Shown: positions 36,588-45,797 of the stretch, in pieces
How the letters are laid out: the number at the start of each line of letters is the position of its first letter
Position numbering within the stretch: the stretch's first letter is position 1
Source of the DNA: G963556115 sp963666605
GTDB lineage: Bacteria; Planctomycetota; SZUA-567
DNA: 64,000 bases
NCBI GenBank assembly: GCA_965140405.1
Contig: OZ223208.1
Location: 434,001 to 498,000 of the forward strand
Direction: 5' to 3'
Notes under the pieces: generated by a model
The model's input: the letters and a program-made list of their open reading frames with translations, nothing else
Told to the model about the DNA's origin: nothing
Databases searched by the model: none
Program-made: the position numbers and the translations under genes

Positions 36588-38459
36588 TCAATCTATAGGA
36601 TTAGCCATTATTATAACTCCATTCACCTTTCCCTGAGCATCTCTCTTTGGTGATATATTTAGCCTAACCTTTGATTTGGTTCCATCTAGTTTCACAGTCG
36701 TAGCAACTATAGTATCTACTTGTCTTCCAGCATACGCCTCTTCTATTGCTTTGAGTAATACTTCCTCTGTACTAGAATATAACTCTTCAATAACCTTACC
36801 ATACGCTTCAGAGGCTTTTATATCAGATTCAATTTCAGCCATTCTATTCCAGAGCACTACCCTTCTTTCATTATTTAGTCCCATAATTATAAGTGGTGAG
36901 TTCTCGATAATAGTAGTTAAAATCTGATAGGTTTCTACAAGATTTTCTTCAGCTTTTTTCATTTTAGTATTATCTTTAGAAAATATTGCTACCTTGTTGA
37001 CCTCAGAGTTTTTATCTACAACAGGAATTACCATAGAGTCTAGCTCATACCCATTAAGTGCTTCTTCAATATGTAGCGCCTTATGAGTTACTGTTACCTG
37101 TTGGATATACTCCATCTTCTTTTGTGCTTCTTCCCTTGGGAAGACTTCATAGAGTGTCAATCCAGTGATTTCCGCTTGTGAAAAATCAATTATCTTTGAT
37201 GCGGCACTATTTATTGCTTCAAATTTACCATTTGTATCAAGTAGCATAATGCTAGCAATTGTATTATCAAATACTGCCTGCATTATCATTTTATCCTCTT
37301 CTAACCTATCACTCATCTCCTTACGAGTAGTAATATCATGCAAGCAAGCCAGTAGCAAATCAGGTTCATTCGGAACAATAGTCACTTCATAGATTATACC
37401 CTGATATGAAATTTCGCCGACAAAGATACTATCCTGAGCCATAGATTTATCTAACAAACTCCTAAACTCACAAGTAGCGTCTATCTCTTTTTTCCACATT
37501 GTAGAGCAGGTTTCTTCATCCTTTGCTCCCATTTCATAGCCTGCTTTATTTGCTTTTATGACTACGCCATCATTCTGCATAAGTATCATTGGATACGGTG
37601 TAGCATCAAGCAATAATTCGTTCATATATGCTATCTGCTCCAGCCTATGTTGTTCAAGCGTCTGCTCGGTAATATCACGTATTACACCATCATAAAGGAA
37701 TATATTACCAAATTCATCATGGTGTGGAACGATGACACTTTTAACCCACCTTGTATCCCCGTTCTTGTGTTTTATTCGATGTACCAGTTCATCCACTTTT
37801 TCACCTCGAGCCATCTTATTTGCTCTCTCAAGAATAAGATCTTTATCTCTAGGATGAACCATTTTAAACCATAGGTCACTATCATCCAAAAAATCCTGCT
37901 CAGAGTATCCAGTCACATCATTACAAGCACCTCCATGAATAGTCTCCACTATTTCACCATCTTTACGCCTTACACTAAAGACATAATCATTCATTAGTCC
38001 AGCAAGTCTATGATACCTGTCATCAGCTGTACCAAACTCATTTCTCTTGAGCATTTTAGCAGGAATATTTGCGATAAAACCATACTGACAAATCCTCCCT
38101 GTTTCAGGAACTTTAAAAAACTTCCCTCTATTTAAAACCCAGACTAATTTTCCATCCTCAGAATCGACACGAAGCTCTATTTCATATTCAGAGAGACTAT
38201 TCAAAGCATTATTCAGTACTTCTTTCAGCCTGATCGCTTCTGACTCATTCAAAGCCATACAGAGTCGATGATTGAAAAATGCATCTTCTCCAAACGGAAT
38301 CGATAATACAGAGTCAATCTTTCCAATTATTTCAGCTTTAACCGCTTTAGACTCTATATCAGCACCTACTTCTAAAGTGATAGAATAATAAACATGCCCT
38401 AGACTACCAGCAATATCTTTTAACAAATTCTGATTCGTATTCATTTTATTAATATTCAT
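36588..38459 (-). CDS. Multi-PAS sensor protein without output domain
   Basis: A 623-residue soluble protein made of an N-terminal region of unknown fold (1-155) followed by four PAS domains near 165-290, 285-390, 395-505 and 510-622. The second has the PAC tail DGVIRDITEQ; the third ends LHDITTRKE; the fourth has TIIENSPLIIMGLNN. No histidine kinase, GGDEF, EAL or other output follows: the protein ends VIIMANPID. It must signal by binding a partner, or it is the sensor half of a split kinase. AAGGTG lies 8 bases before the ATG. The stop touches the stop of the convergent reductase gene. Confidence 0.85.
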   Translation of the reverse strand: MNINKMNTNQNLLKDIAGSLGHVYYSITLEVGADIESKAVKAEIIGKIDSVLSIPFGEDAFFNHRLCMALNESEAIRLKEVLNNALNSLSEYEIELRVDSEDGKLVWVLNRGKFFKVPETGRICQYGFIANIPAKMLKRNEFGTADDRYHRLAGLMNDYVFSVRRKDGEIVETIHGGACNDVTGYSEQDFLDDSDLWFKMVHPRDKDLILERANKMARGEKVDELVHRIKHKNGDTRWVKSVIVPHHDEFGNIFLYDGVIRDITEQTLEQHRLEQIAYMNELLLDATPYPMILMQNDGVVIKANKAGYEMGAKDEETCSTMWKKEIDATCEFRSLLDKSMAQDSIFVGEISYQGIIYEVTIVPNEPDLLLACLHDITTRKEMSDRLEEDKMIMQAVFDNTIASIMLLDTNGKFEAINSAASKIIDFSQAEITGLTLYEVFPREEAQKKMEYIQQVTVTHKALHIEEALNGYELDSMVIPVVDKNSEVNKVAIFSKDNTKMKKAEENLVETYQILTTIIENSPLIIMGLNNERRVVLWNRMAEIESDIKASEAYGKVIEELYSSTEEVLLKAIEEAYAGRQVDTIVATTVKLDGTKSKVRLNISPKRDAQGKVNGVIIMANPID

Positions 38460-38599
38460 TATTCACACACCTTATTATTCGTTCTTTTCTCAATTTTAAC
38501 GCTACACTTCACACTACAGTATATTTTACCACTATATCAATTTTCACGCAAGACTAGCTATACTTTTATAAATGATTATTTTTTGTGCATATTATATAC

Positions 38600-38634
38600 A
38601 ATTAAGGTGTGCTCGTGTTGGGCACACCTTAATT
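38600..38634 (-). terminator. Terminator after budA-like gene
   Basis: A perfect 13-bp stem (AATTAAGGTGTGC with GCACACCTTAATT), loop of 9. The following T run is weak. It lies 28 bases past the stop. Confidence 0.7.
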
Positions 38635-38661
38635 AAACAGATTAAACAAACTCTTCAGATG

Positions 38662-39453
38662 CTATTTTTTTAATTTCTCCACAGCCTCAGCTGCACTTTT
38701 AGAATCAATACTATCAATTTTTGCAGAGGCTATGGTTTCAGGCAAGAATACTTCAAAAGCATTCTGACTAGATGCTTTGATTTTAATATGTCCCGATTCA
38801 ACTCCAAATAAATGTCCCCCTAGAGATTTATCTTTTGACAAGAAATGCATATGAAAACCTGATACGTTTATTCCTGCCATATAGCTTGGAAATCTGAACC
38901 CAACTAAAAATCCATCTATGCTCTTCTTCTCAAATACAACTTGATGCTTAACTACTTCTGTTAGTGGCTGGTAAGGCTTCTCTTGAGCAGGTACACTTCT
39001 GTACGAAAGCTTCTCAAACGTCCCTGTGATACAGAATAATACCGGCTTGTTTTGTTGTGGAAATAATTTATTTATCTCAGCTTTGAGATTTTCATAACCT
39101 CCAGAGAACGACAACTCTTTTTCATCTTCATCTACTAAATTTGCCACATTAGCAAACGGTACAGTAACATCTAGCGGCATTACATATACTTTTCCATCTA
39201 CTCTCCCCTGATACACTACACCATCCCAGACAATCATCTCCCCAGCAAGTTTATCAAATGTACCTAATCCCATATCTCCTTTTTTAAGCAAGTCTGAAAG
39301 TCTCACAGTACCATCATACTCTCCGGCAAGAAGTGCCTGAAGGGTTGAGACTTGATATAGCGAATCAACAACACGTTCTTCACCTGCAAAAGCTCTAAAG
39401 CTCAATACAACAATAGCAATACTGAGTAGTACTTTTATACTATTTTTTTTCAT
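38662..39453 (-). CDS. budA: Alpha-acetolactate decarboxylase with signal peptide
   Basis: A 263-residue protein. It converts 2-acetolactate to acetoin. Visible family blocks are LYQVSTLQALLAGEYDG, GLGTFDKLAGEMIVWDG, VYQ, and the zinc ligand segment SGFHMHFLSKDKSLGGHL. The unusual point is a clear signal peptide (IKVLLSIAIVVLSFRAFAG), so the enzyme should be exported; some homologues are secreted too. An in-frame ATG exists at 39462, but AAGGA is spaced correctly (8 bases) for the ATG at 39453. It overlaps the upstream transporter gene by 14 bases and is translationally coupled to it. Confidence 0.88.
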   Translation of the reverse strand: MKKNSIKVLLSIAIVVLSFRAFAGEERVVDSLYQVSTLQALLAGEYDGTVRLSDLLKKGDMGLGTFDKLAGEMIVWDGVVYQGRVDGKVYVMPLDVTVPFANVANLVDEDEKELSFSGGYENLKAEINKLFPQQNKPVLFCITGTFEKLSYRSVPAQEKPYQPLTEVVKHQVVFEKKSIDGFLVGFRFPSYMAGINVSGFHMHFLSKDKSLGGHLFGVESGHIKIKASSQNAFEVFLPETIASAKIDSIDSKSAAEAVEKLKK

Positions 39454-40366
39454 GGTTATCATCCTTATTGTCCTTCATACTCCAATAACTCGCCATTACT
39501 GCTCCAGATATATTATGCCATACACTAAAGAAAGCCGCAGGTACCATTGCTTCAGGTGTTGCCGTAAAATATATTTTTGCTAAAGACGTTGCTAAACCTG
39601 AATTTTGCAGTCCAACTTCAAGTGAGAGTGTCCTACACTGTTTAGGATTAAACTTGAAAAATTTGGCAATAAAATACCCCATAGAAAGTCCAAGAGCATT
39701 ATGAATAACCACCGCTAATACTGTCATACCTGCGATATCAAAAATCCTTTTTGAATTGATAGCAACCACTCCAGTAATTATTACGATTATAGCCGTCATT
39801 GATACTAAAGGCATAACCTTATTAAATACCTCAAAATGCTTCTTGAATAATTTATTAGCAATCATACCGAGTATAACAGGAAGTATGACAATCTTTACAA
39901 TTGAAGCAAACATTCCTATATAATTTACGTGGAAGCTCTCACCAGCTAAAATCAGTGTAAGCATAGGAGTAAGTATTGGAGCAAAAAGAGTTGAGCAAGC
40001 AGTCATGGATACAGATAGAGCGAGATCCCCCTTGGCAATAAATGTCATAACATTACTAGCGGTTCCACCAGGGCAGGTTCCAACAAGTATCACTCCGATA
40101 GCAACCCCAGGAGGTAAATCTAGTACTTTTACGATAAGGTAAGCAATACCAGCCATCAGAATGTACTGAGAAGAAAGCCCTATCAATACCAACTTCGGCT
40201 CTTTTATAATTTCTGAAAAATCCTTTGGGGTAAGTGTAATCCCCATCCCAAACATTATTATCCCTAGTAATGGAACAATAAATGGTACCGGCCAGAGAAA
40301 ATAACTTGGGATGTACAGAGCAGCTCCGGCAAATACCAGAACCAATAAAGGAAATATCAGTCTCAT
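39440..40366 (-). CDS. BASS-family (bile acid:sodium symporter) transporter
   Basis: A 308-residue protein with about nine or ten membrane helices and the family motifs GTCPGGTASNVMTFIAKGD (helix 4 crossover) and EVGLQNSGLATSLA (helix 9 crossover), which hold the sodium sites. Bacterial members move pantoate, pyruvate or other organic acids rather than bile salts. The overlap with the acetolactate decarboxylase gene suggests a related organic acid, perhaps a keto-acid, as substrate; that is inference. The upstream Shine-Dalgarno is weak. Confidence 0.9.
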   Translation of the reverse strand: MRLIFPLLVLVFAGAALYIPSYFLWPVPFIVPLLGIIMFGMGITLTPKDFSEIIKEPKLVLIGLSSQYILMAGIAYLIVKVLDLPPGVAIGVILVGTCPGGTASNVMTFIAKGDLALSVSMTACSTLFAPILTPMLTLILAGESFHVNYIGMFASIVKIVILPVILGMIANKLFKKHFEVFNKVMPLVSMTAIIVIITGVVAINSKRIFDIAGMTVLAVVIHNALGLSMGYFIAKFFKFNPKQCRTLSLEVGLQNSGLATSLAKIYFTATPEAMVPAAFFSVWHNISGAVMASYWSMKDNKDDNHEKK

Positions 40367-40431
40367 ATATTGAACTCATTTCTTACAAGGTAAACAAAAC
40401 ACATAATGATAATAGCAATTAAATCATGAAA

Positions 40432-40470
40432 ATTTACGAGAGCGTAGCAAAGGCCTACACTCTCGTAAAT
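40432..40470 (-). terminator. Terminator after the kinase-FGE gene
   Basis: A 16-base arm (ATTTACGAGAGCGTAG with CTACACTCTCGTAAAT, one mismatch) followed by T on the minus strand. It lies 38 bases past the stop. Confidence 0.82.
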
Positions 40471-40507
40471 GATACCATATATTTAAGAAATACTCGGGAG
40501 TACAACC

Positions 40508-43500
40508 CTACTCTGTAGGAGGCACCAGTACCAGTCTCACTCCTAAGAAGTTGTATTGGCTCTTTTTATTCGCATAGCTCCTATATCCAACTCTACAGTG
40601 TTCAGGAAGATTACTCCATGCTCCACCACGAACGACATTATGCTTACCACCAGTAGTGACTACTGGATCAACAGCAAGCTTACCGCCGGTAAGATAACTA
40701 TTTCTCACATATGTATCCTCACACCACTCAGCAAGGTTTCCAATCATATCGTAAAGTCCCCATGCATTTGGCTCAAGTTGTGCAACTTCTTTAGCAGATG
40801 TAAGAAGTTCAATACCAGTATAACCTATCTCTGGCAACCCTTCCTTACTACTTCCAGAGTAGTACGCAGTATTTGTACCAGCCCTACCGGCCCACTCCCA
40901 CTGAGCCTCTGTAGGTACTTTCACATCCCAACCTTGAGGTAACTGAGCTTTAATTGCAGGTAGTATCTTTGTTTGAAGATCATTATAGCTTATATTCCAG
41001 ACAGGGTAATTACCCTCTCCACTCTCCTTCTCACCAGTAAGAGCAACCCACTGCTTCATAGTAAGCTCTGTTACAGATATATAGAAAGGTTTTGAAATTT
41101 CGACTCGATGCAGATACTCCTCGCTACTACGCCCTAGCTCATCTAGCTTACTTCCCATACCAAATTTCCCAGCAGGTATCAACTTGAAGTCAATAGGAAC
41201 ACCGCCAACAGTAATAACTTCATCAAGCGGCAAGTTGTACTTCTCAGATGCTTTTTCCTGCATCTTCTTCGCCTCTTCTGAGTCAAAGATCCACCACTCA
41301 TTCTTTTTAAGCTCATCCCTTGCAGATAGTTCTTCTTGAGTCTCTTTAGCAGTCAACTCAGCAGCTTCTCTTTTAGCTTTTTCCATCTGTTCTTGAGTTT
41401 GAGCTGTCACCATTTTATTTATAGCTTGAAGGGCTTTTTCCTCACTTTTCTGAGCATTTTCTTTTTCCTTTTCAGCCACAGCCTTAGCTTTGGTAGCAAT
41501 AGCAGTCTGTTCATTTGCTCTCTTTGTCTCTGCCTCTGCTAGAGCTTTCTTTTCCATCGCTATTTTTCTCTGCTCTTCCGCAATCTTCATCTGTTCATTT
41601 GCTCTTTTACTTTCAGACATAGCCAGTAGTTTCTTCTCATTAGCAATTTTTTCTTGCTCTCTAGCAATTTCAGCTTGCCTCTTAGCCTCTTTCCTCTGCT
41701 CTTCAGCTATTTTCATCTGTTCGTTTGCACGTTTTGTCTCTGCTTGAGCAAGGAGTTTCTTCTCATTGGCGATCTTCTCCTGTTTTACAGCCTCTTTACG
41801 CTGCTCTTCTGCAATAAGAGTCTGCTTACGAGCTTCTTCTCGCTGCTCAACAGCAATAGCCTCTTGCTTCTTTGCTTCCTCGCGTTGCTCTATAGCTATA
41901 GCCTCCTGCTTTACAGCCTCTTCCCTTTGCATTATAGCTTGAGCTCTCTCGGCATAGATCCATATTGCAGCAACAACAGAGATGACAAGTATAACAACAC
42001 CCAAAACAGCAACACCTCTAGTGAGTCGTTTTAGTCTTCTCTGGTGTTTCTCTCTATCATCCTTCGCTACAAGAAGTTTACGCTTTATCTCAGCGAACTC
42101 TTCAGCATCTGTTACAAGTGACAAACCTAAATCAAGATCACCCTTACTAAGGGCAACAACAGCGTACTCAACTCCAGCATTTATTTCACCCTTTTTCGCA
42201 GCAGAATTTCCACTCCATAATTCAACAGCTTGCCTAAACCCAAAGAGTGCTTTTGCATAATCATCATACACCCCAGACTTCTCAGCAACTACAAGATCCC
42301 CCTCAGCCTTATCAGACAGAGTAATAGATTCTGAATGTGACATGTACTCTCTAATAGCTTTCTGGAAGTCTTTTACACTCGGGTAGCGATCTGCCGGATT
42401 TGTAGCCATTGCTTTATAGGCAATATCTATTAATTCTCCAGTATTTTCAACCTCTCTGATAATATTCTGCGCAGCATTCAAGAGGCACTGCCTCACACTC
42501 TTGCCGGTATGAGGTCGCTTACCTGTAATAATTTCAAATAGAATAGCTCCGAGAAGGTAGATATCACTACAAAATCCCAACATTCTCCACGAACCAGCTC
42601 TAGCCATTTCAGGTGCTAGATATGCAGGAGTACCGGCTATACCGGTATTTGGTCCGACACACTCAGCTTTGGCAGTGTCATTGACAGCCAAGGCCAGTCC
42701 CCAGTCCATCACAAGCACTTCCCCAAACGCCCCTAGCATTACATTTTCAGGTTTTAAGTCTCTATGAATGACACCTCTATCATGTGCAAAGGCAATTGCG
42801 TCACAAACACGTAGAAGTATCTCAATATTTTCAGACTTGGACTTTTCACCTATTGCACTACTCCACTCGACACCTACTACCTGCTTCATGGCATAGAAGA
42901 TATTTCCAGAAGAATCAACTCCAAGGTCATGCACAGGTACAATATTCGGATGATCTAAATCACCTGTCACCACCGCTTCTACAAGAAACTTTGACTTTGC
43001 TTCCTCAGTTACGACATCACTTTTAATCATCTTAAGTGCAATAGAACGGTCTATAGAACTCTGTCTAGCAGAGTAAACAACACCCATGCCTCCTTCACCT
43101 AGCTTGGAAATAAGTTCAAAATCGGAGAAAGACGAACCATTAAGACCTTGCTCATCTCCTACTCCAGCACTTCCTCCAAGCGTTGCCGATACATTTCGAG
43201 GCCTTACGTTTACGGATATACTTCCCCCGCTAAAACTAACACTTGAACCCGAGCGAGAAGTAGACTCCCCAGAAGCAAAGATATTTTGTGAACCTGTAGC
43301 TTCTGCCGTTCCCTGCTTGGCTGAATTATCAACGATGGTCTTATCATCATCCATTGTTGGCATAGCTACAGTTTTATCTGTGTCCACTTCAACAATAGTC
43401 TTATCTATGTCCACCGAAGGCATCGCAATAGTCTTATCAACATCCATCTCAACTATCGTCTTATCTATATCCACCGAAGGCATTTCGATGGTATTTTCAT

Positions 43501-43804
43501 TGTCGACCATTGGCATTACAACTGTTTTCTCAATCTCATCTTGAGCAATCGTTTTATCAAGAGAGTCATCAAATACTGTCTGTTGCTCATAAGAGAAGCT
43601 TTGCTTTTGGATTGTTATTGTCTGAGAAGCATCCTCATTATCAGTAAGAGTGATATTTGGTAGGGTTTGAGAGTTATTTTTACTTGGTACCTTTATTGTT
43701 GCCTCAACTTCAGAATCATTAGCAAATTTAGCATCGAGAGTCTTATCCAACTCACTCTCGATATTATCCATTATTGTTTTCTCTAGATCCTTACTCTCTC
43801 TCAT
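40508..43804 (-). CDS. Ser/Thr protein kinase fused to FGE-sulfatase domain
   Basis: A 1098-residue protein. Residues 1-165 are disordered and carry about ten Thr motifs: EKTIM (8), DKTLD, DKTIA, EKTVV, NTIEM, DKTIV, DKTIA, DKTIV, DKTVA, DKTIV. The kinase domain spans about 230-500: GEGGMGVV loop, K258, HRDLKPEN at 347-354, and DWG at 367-369 instead of DFG. A membrane helix near 598 (VAVLGVVILVISVVAAIWIY) is followed by a long Glu/Lys/Gln coiled coil of internal repeats (EEQRKEA, ANEKKLLA, KRANEQMKIA). The last 250 residues are an FGE-sulfatase domain (LIPAGKFGMGS, VPTEAQWEWAGRAG, VRGGAWSN, FLGVRLVL), outside the cytoplasm. Start: ATG with AGGTGA, not the GTG 4 codons earlier. Second gene of the operon with the FHA protein. 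Confidence 0.93.
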   Translation of the reverse strand: MRESKDLEKTIMDNIESELDKTLDAKFANDSEVEATIKVPSKNNSQTLPNITLTDNEDASQTITIQKQSFSYEQQTVFDDSLDKTIAQDEIEKTVVMPMVDNENTIEMPSVDIDKTIVEMDVDKTIAMPSVDIDKTIVEVDTDKTVAMPTMDDDKTIVDNSAKQGTAEATGSQNIFASGESTSRSGSSVSFSGGSISVNVRPRNVSATLGGSAGVGDEQGLNGSSFSDFELISKLGEGGMGVVYSARQSSIDRSIALKMIKSDVVTEEAKSKFLVEAVVTGDLDHPNIVPVHDLGVDSSGNIFYAMKQVVGVEWSSAIGEKSKSENIEILLRVCDAIAFAHDRGVIHRDLKPENVMLGAFGEVLVMDWGLALAVNDTAKAECVGPNTGIAGTPAYLAPEMARAGSWRMLGFCSDIYLLGAILFEIITGKRPHTGKSVRQCLLNAAQNIIREVENTGELIDIAYKAMATNPADRYPSVKDFQKAIREYMSHSESITLSDKAEGDLVVAEKSGVYDDYAKALFGFRQAVELWSGNSAAKKGEINAGVEYAVVALSKGDLDLGLSLVTDAEEFAEIKRKLLVAKDDREKHQRRLKRLTRGVAVLGVVILVISVVAAIWIYAERAQAIMQREEAVKQEAIAIEQREEAKKQEAIAVEQREEARKQTLIAEEQRKEAVKQEKIANEKKLLAQAETKRANEQMKIAEEQRKEAKRQAEIAREQEKIANEKKLLAMSESKRANEQMKIAEEQRKIAMEKKALAEAETKRANEQTAIATKAKAVAEKEKENAQKSEEKALQAINKMVTAQTQEQMEKAKREAAELTAKETQEELSARDELKKNEWWIFDSEEAKKMQEKASEKYNLPLDEVITVGGVPIDFKLIPAGKFGMGSKLDELGRSSEEYLHRVEISKPFYISVTELTMKQWVALTGEKESGEGNYPVWNISYNDLQTKILPAIKAQLPQGWDVKVPTEAQWEWAGRAGTNTAYYSGSSKEGLPEIGYTGIELLTSAKEVAQLEPNAWGLYDMIGNLAEWCEDTYVRNSYLTGGKLAVDPVVTTGGKHNVVRGGAWSNLPEHCRVGYRSYANKKSQYNFLGVRLVLVPPTE

Positions 43805-43875
43805 AACTAAATTCACCTATAATTATAATATTAACTTGATAAAAAAAGGTAACTCAACCAACCACAGCAAAAAAA

Positions 43876-45486
43876 CTATCTTGCCACAACAGTACTTTCA
43901 CGTAACAATTCTGGATCAAAAGAGACATAAGCTCTCACCTTTTCCGGATAAGCAACATCGCCTCTCTCAACTACTTTCAAGAATGCTTTCAAAACCTCAG
44001 AATCCAACTGAGTACCAGCACACTCCTCAAGAATTTCAATAGCTTTTTCGAGTGGCATACCATCTCTATATGTTCGATTACTAGTCAGAGCATCAAAGGT
44101 ATCTGCGACAGCAAGTATTCTTGAGCCAATAGGAATTCTATTCCCAGCCATCCCCTTAGGATAACCCTTTCCATCCATTCTCTCATGATGACACCTTGCC
44201 ACTTTTGCTACCTCTCTAATAGAAGTCATACTTCCTAGTTCAGGCATTTTCAAAATTATATCTGCGCCAACTTGTGGATGCCTCTTGATAAGTTCGAACT
44301 CTTCATCGCTAAGCTTGGTCTTACTACAAAGAACCGCTTCAGGCACCCCAATCTTTCCAACATCATGTAAGAGCCCAGCGAGCTCAACAACGATGCGTTC
44401 TTTCTCAGACAATCCCAACTCATCAGCCATCATTAAAGAGTAGCAAGTCACTCTCTCTGAATGTCCTTTTGTATACTTATCCTTCGCTTCTATTGATGCT
44501 GCTAGAGCCAGCATAGACCCAAAGAACATCTTTTCAAGACCTATATGAAGTCGAACCCTCTCAATTGCGACAGCCACTTGGTGAGCGGCAGCAGCCATTA
44601 CCGCAAGTGTACTATTGTCAAAGTCACCACCATATACTCCAGTAGAGTCGGTATAAATAACACCTAGAACCTTGTCGTGCGCTGCCAATGGTACACACAT
44701 AACACTTGAAACATCACCCATCATGATTGATTCAGCAATTCCGAAGCGATCATCATCCCCTGCATTCTCAGTAATAATTGACTCCCCTGTCTTTATTACA
44801 TACCTGACTATAGTATTACTCGTTTTGAAAGTTTCACCAGCTTTCATGCTACTTCTATACTTACTCGCTACAGGCTCAAGGAGATTACTGCTTTCATGAT
44901 ACAGAATTACCGAACATCTCTCCGCCTTTGCCATTTCCAGCACAATATCTATTGCTACATTGATAATATCCTTCTCGCTTTGTGCAACGAAGAGCCTACT
45001 GGCAAGGTTACATATAGCATTTAGCCTAACAGCAAGATCATGCGGATCGATACTTATTTCATCAATATCATCAACAGGACCTTTTTCTAGATCGAATTTT
45101 TTTGCAAAGTTTACACTATCACTATTTAATTCGTCATCATCATCATCGTCAAGATCTACCGTCGGAGAGTCTTCCATGACGACCTCTTGAATAGGAATTA
45201 CTTCTATACTAGTATTTCCAATATCAACAATCATATCAGGAGTAATTTCATTCTTACCGTGAATAATGCTCCCATTAACCCTTGTCCCATTACTAGATCC
45301 TAGATCTTCAATTGCTATATGATTATCTTCACTGATTTCCAGTTTACAGTGCGCTCTAGATACCAGTCCATCATTAATTGCAAATATAGATTCCGCGCCT
45401 CTACCAAAGACAATAGAATCACCCGACTTTACAATCTCGCTGACCTCACTACCATCTGATTTCTTAACGATTATTTTATAATCCAT
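43876..45486 (-). CDS. FHA-GAF-HD-GYP signalling protein
   Basis: A 536-residue cytoplasmic protein. The FHA domain (residues 1-100) has the phosphothreonine-reading residues FGRG, SRAHCKL, and SSNGTRVNG. A GAF domain covers about 155-315. The HD-GYP domain (about 330-520) has the metal residues LLHDVGKIG and HHERMDGKGYPKGM, typical of c-di-GMP phosphodiesterases; the GYP triplet is intact. The likely role is degradation of cyclic di-GMP controlled by phospho-partner binding. It is the first gene of the unit, 71 bases ahead of the kinase gene whose tail is full of Thr motifs. Confidence 0.93.
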   Translation of the reverse strand: MDYKIIVKKSDGSEVSEIVKSGDSIVFGRGAESIFAINDGLVSRAHCKLEISEDNHIAIEDLGSSNGTRVNGSIIHGKNEITPDMIVDIGNTSIEVIPIQEVVMEDSPTVDLDDDDDDELNSDSVNFAKKFDLEKGPVDDIDEISIDPHDLAVRLNAICNLASRLFVAQSEKDIINVAIDIVLEMAKAERCSVILYHESSNLLEPVASKYRSSMKAGETFKTSNTIVRYVIKTGESIITENAGDDDRFGIAESIMMGDVSSVMCVPLAAHDKVLGVIYTDSTGVYGGDFDNSTLAVMAAAAHQVAVAIERVRLHIGLEKMFFGSMLALAASIEAKDKYTKGHSERVTCYSLMMADELGLSEKERIVVELAGLLHDVGKIGVPEAVLCSKTKLSDEEFELIKRHPQVGADIILKMPELGSMTSIREVAKVARCHHERMDGKGYPKGMAGNRIPIGSRILAVADTFDALTSNRTYRDGMPLEKAIEILEECAGTQLDSEVLKAFLKVVERGDVAYPEKVRAYVSFDPELLRESTVVAR

Positions 45487-45797
45487 TATTTAAATCCATA
45501 TAGACCAGAACATTAAAAATAGCATAAAAAACTTAGTGCATAGTATCCACTATACGCAAGCCAATTTAGATCAAGCACACACATTAAAAACATTCCTAAT
45601 AATAACGATTCAATTTTAGTATAAAATTACAATATTTCAATAATATAATTTAATAATTACATATTACTTCCAAGCACGTTCAAATAATCAAATTACTTCA
45701 CACAAAAACATAAACAACTCAACTATTCAAACAATTATATACAAAAGAGTCACCCAACAGTATCGGGTGACTCAAATAAGCACAAAACTACTAGACT
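45487..45797. other. Intergenic region between FHA gene and DUF4347 gene
   Basis: AT-rich, presumably the promoter of the FHA-kinase operon, with the DUF4347 terminator at its far end. No gene was seen. Confidence 0.5.
45747..45773 (-). terminator. Terminator after DUF4347 gene
   Basis: A perfect 9-bp stem (GAGTCACCC/GGGTGACTC), loop of 9, then TTTT on the minus strand, 24 bases past the stop. Confidence 0.88.

Noticed and set aside
40056..40379. A 107-codon minus-strand frame
   Set aside because: It overlaps the start of the BASS transporter in another frame and lacks its own ribosome binding site; the transporter frame carries the family motifs.
41336..42034. Hydrophobic-looking plus-strand frames that seem to have membrane helices
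   Set aside because: They are the complement of the Glu/Lys/Gln coiled-coil repeats in the kinase gene, which read as Phe/Leu/Ser on the other strand.
43086..43544. A 152-codon plus-strand frame opposite the kinase gene
   Set aside because: It is antisense to the kinase's repeat-rich tail, has no ribosome binding site, and its composition is simply the complement of the Asp/Lys/Thr repeats.
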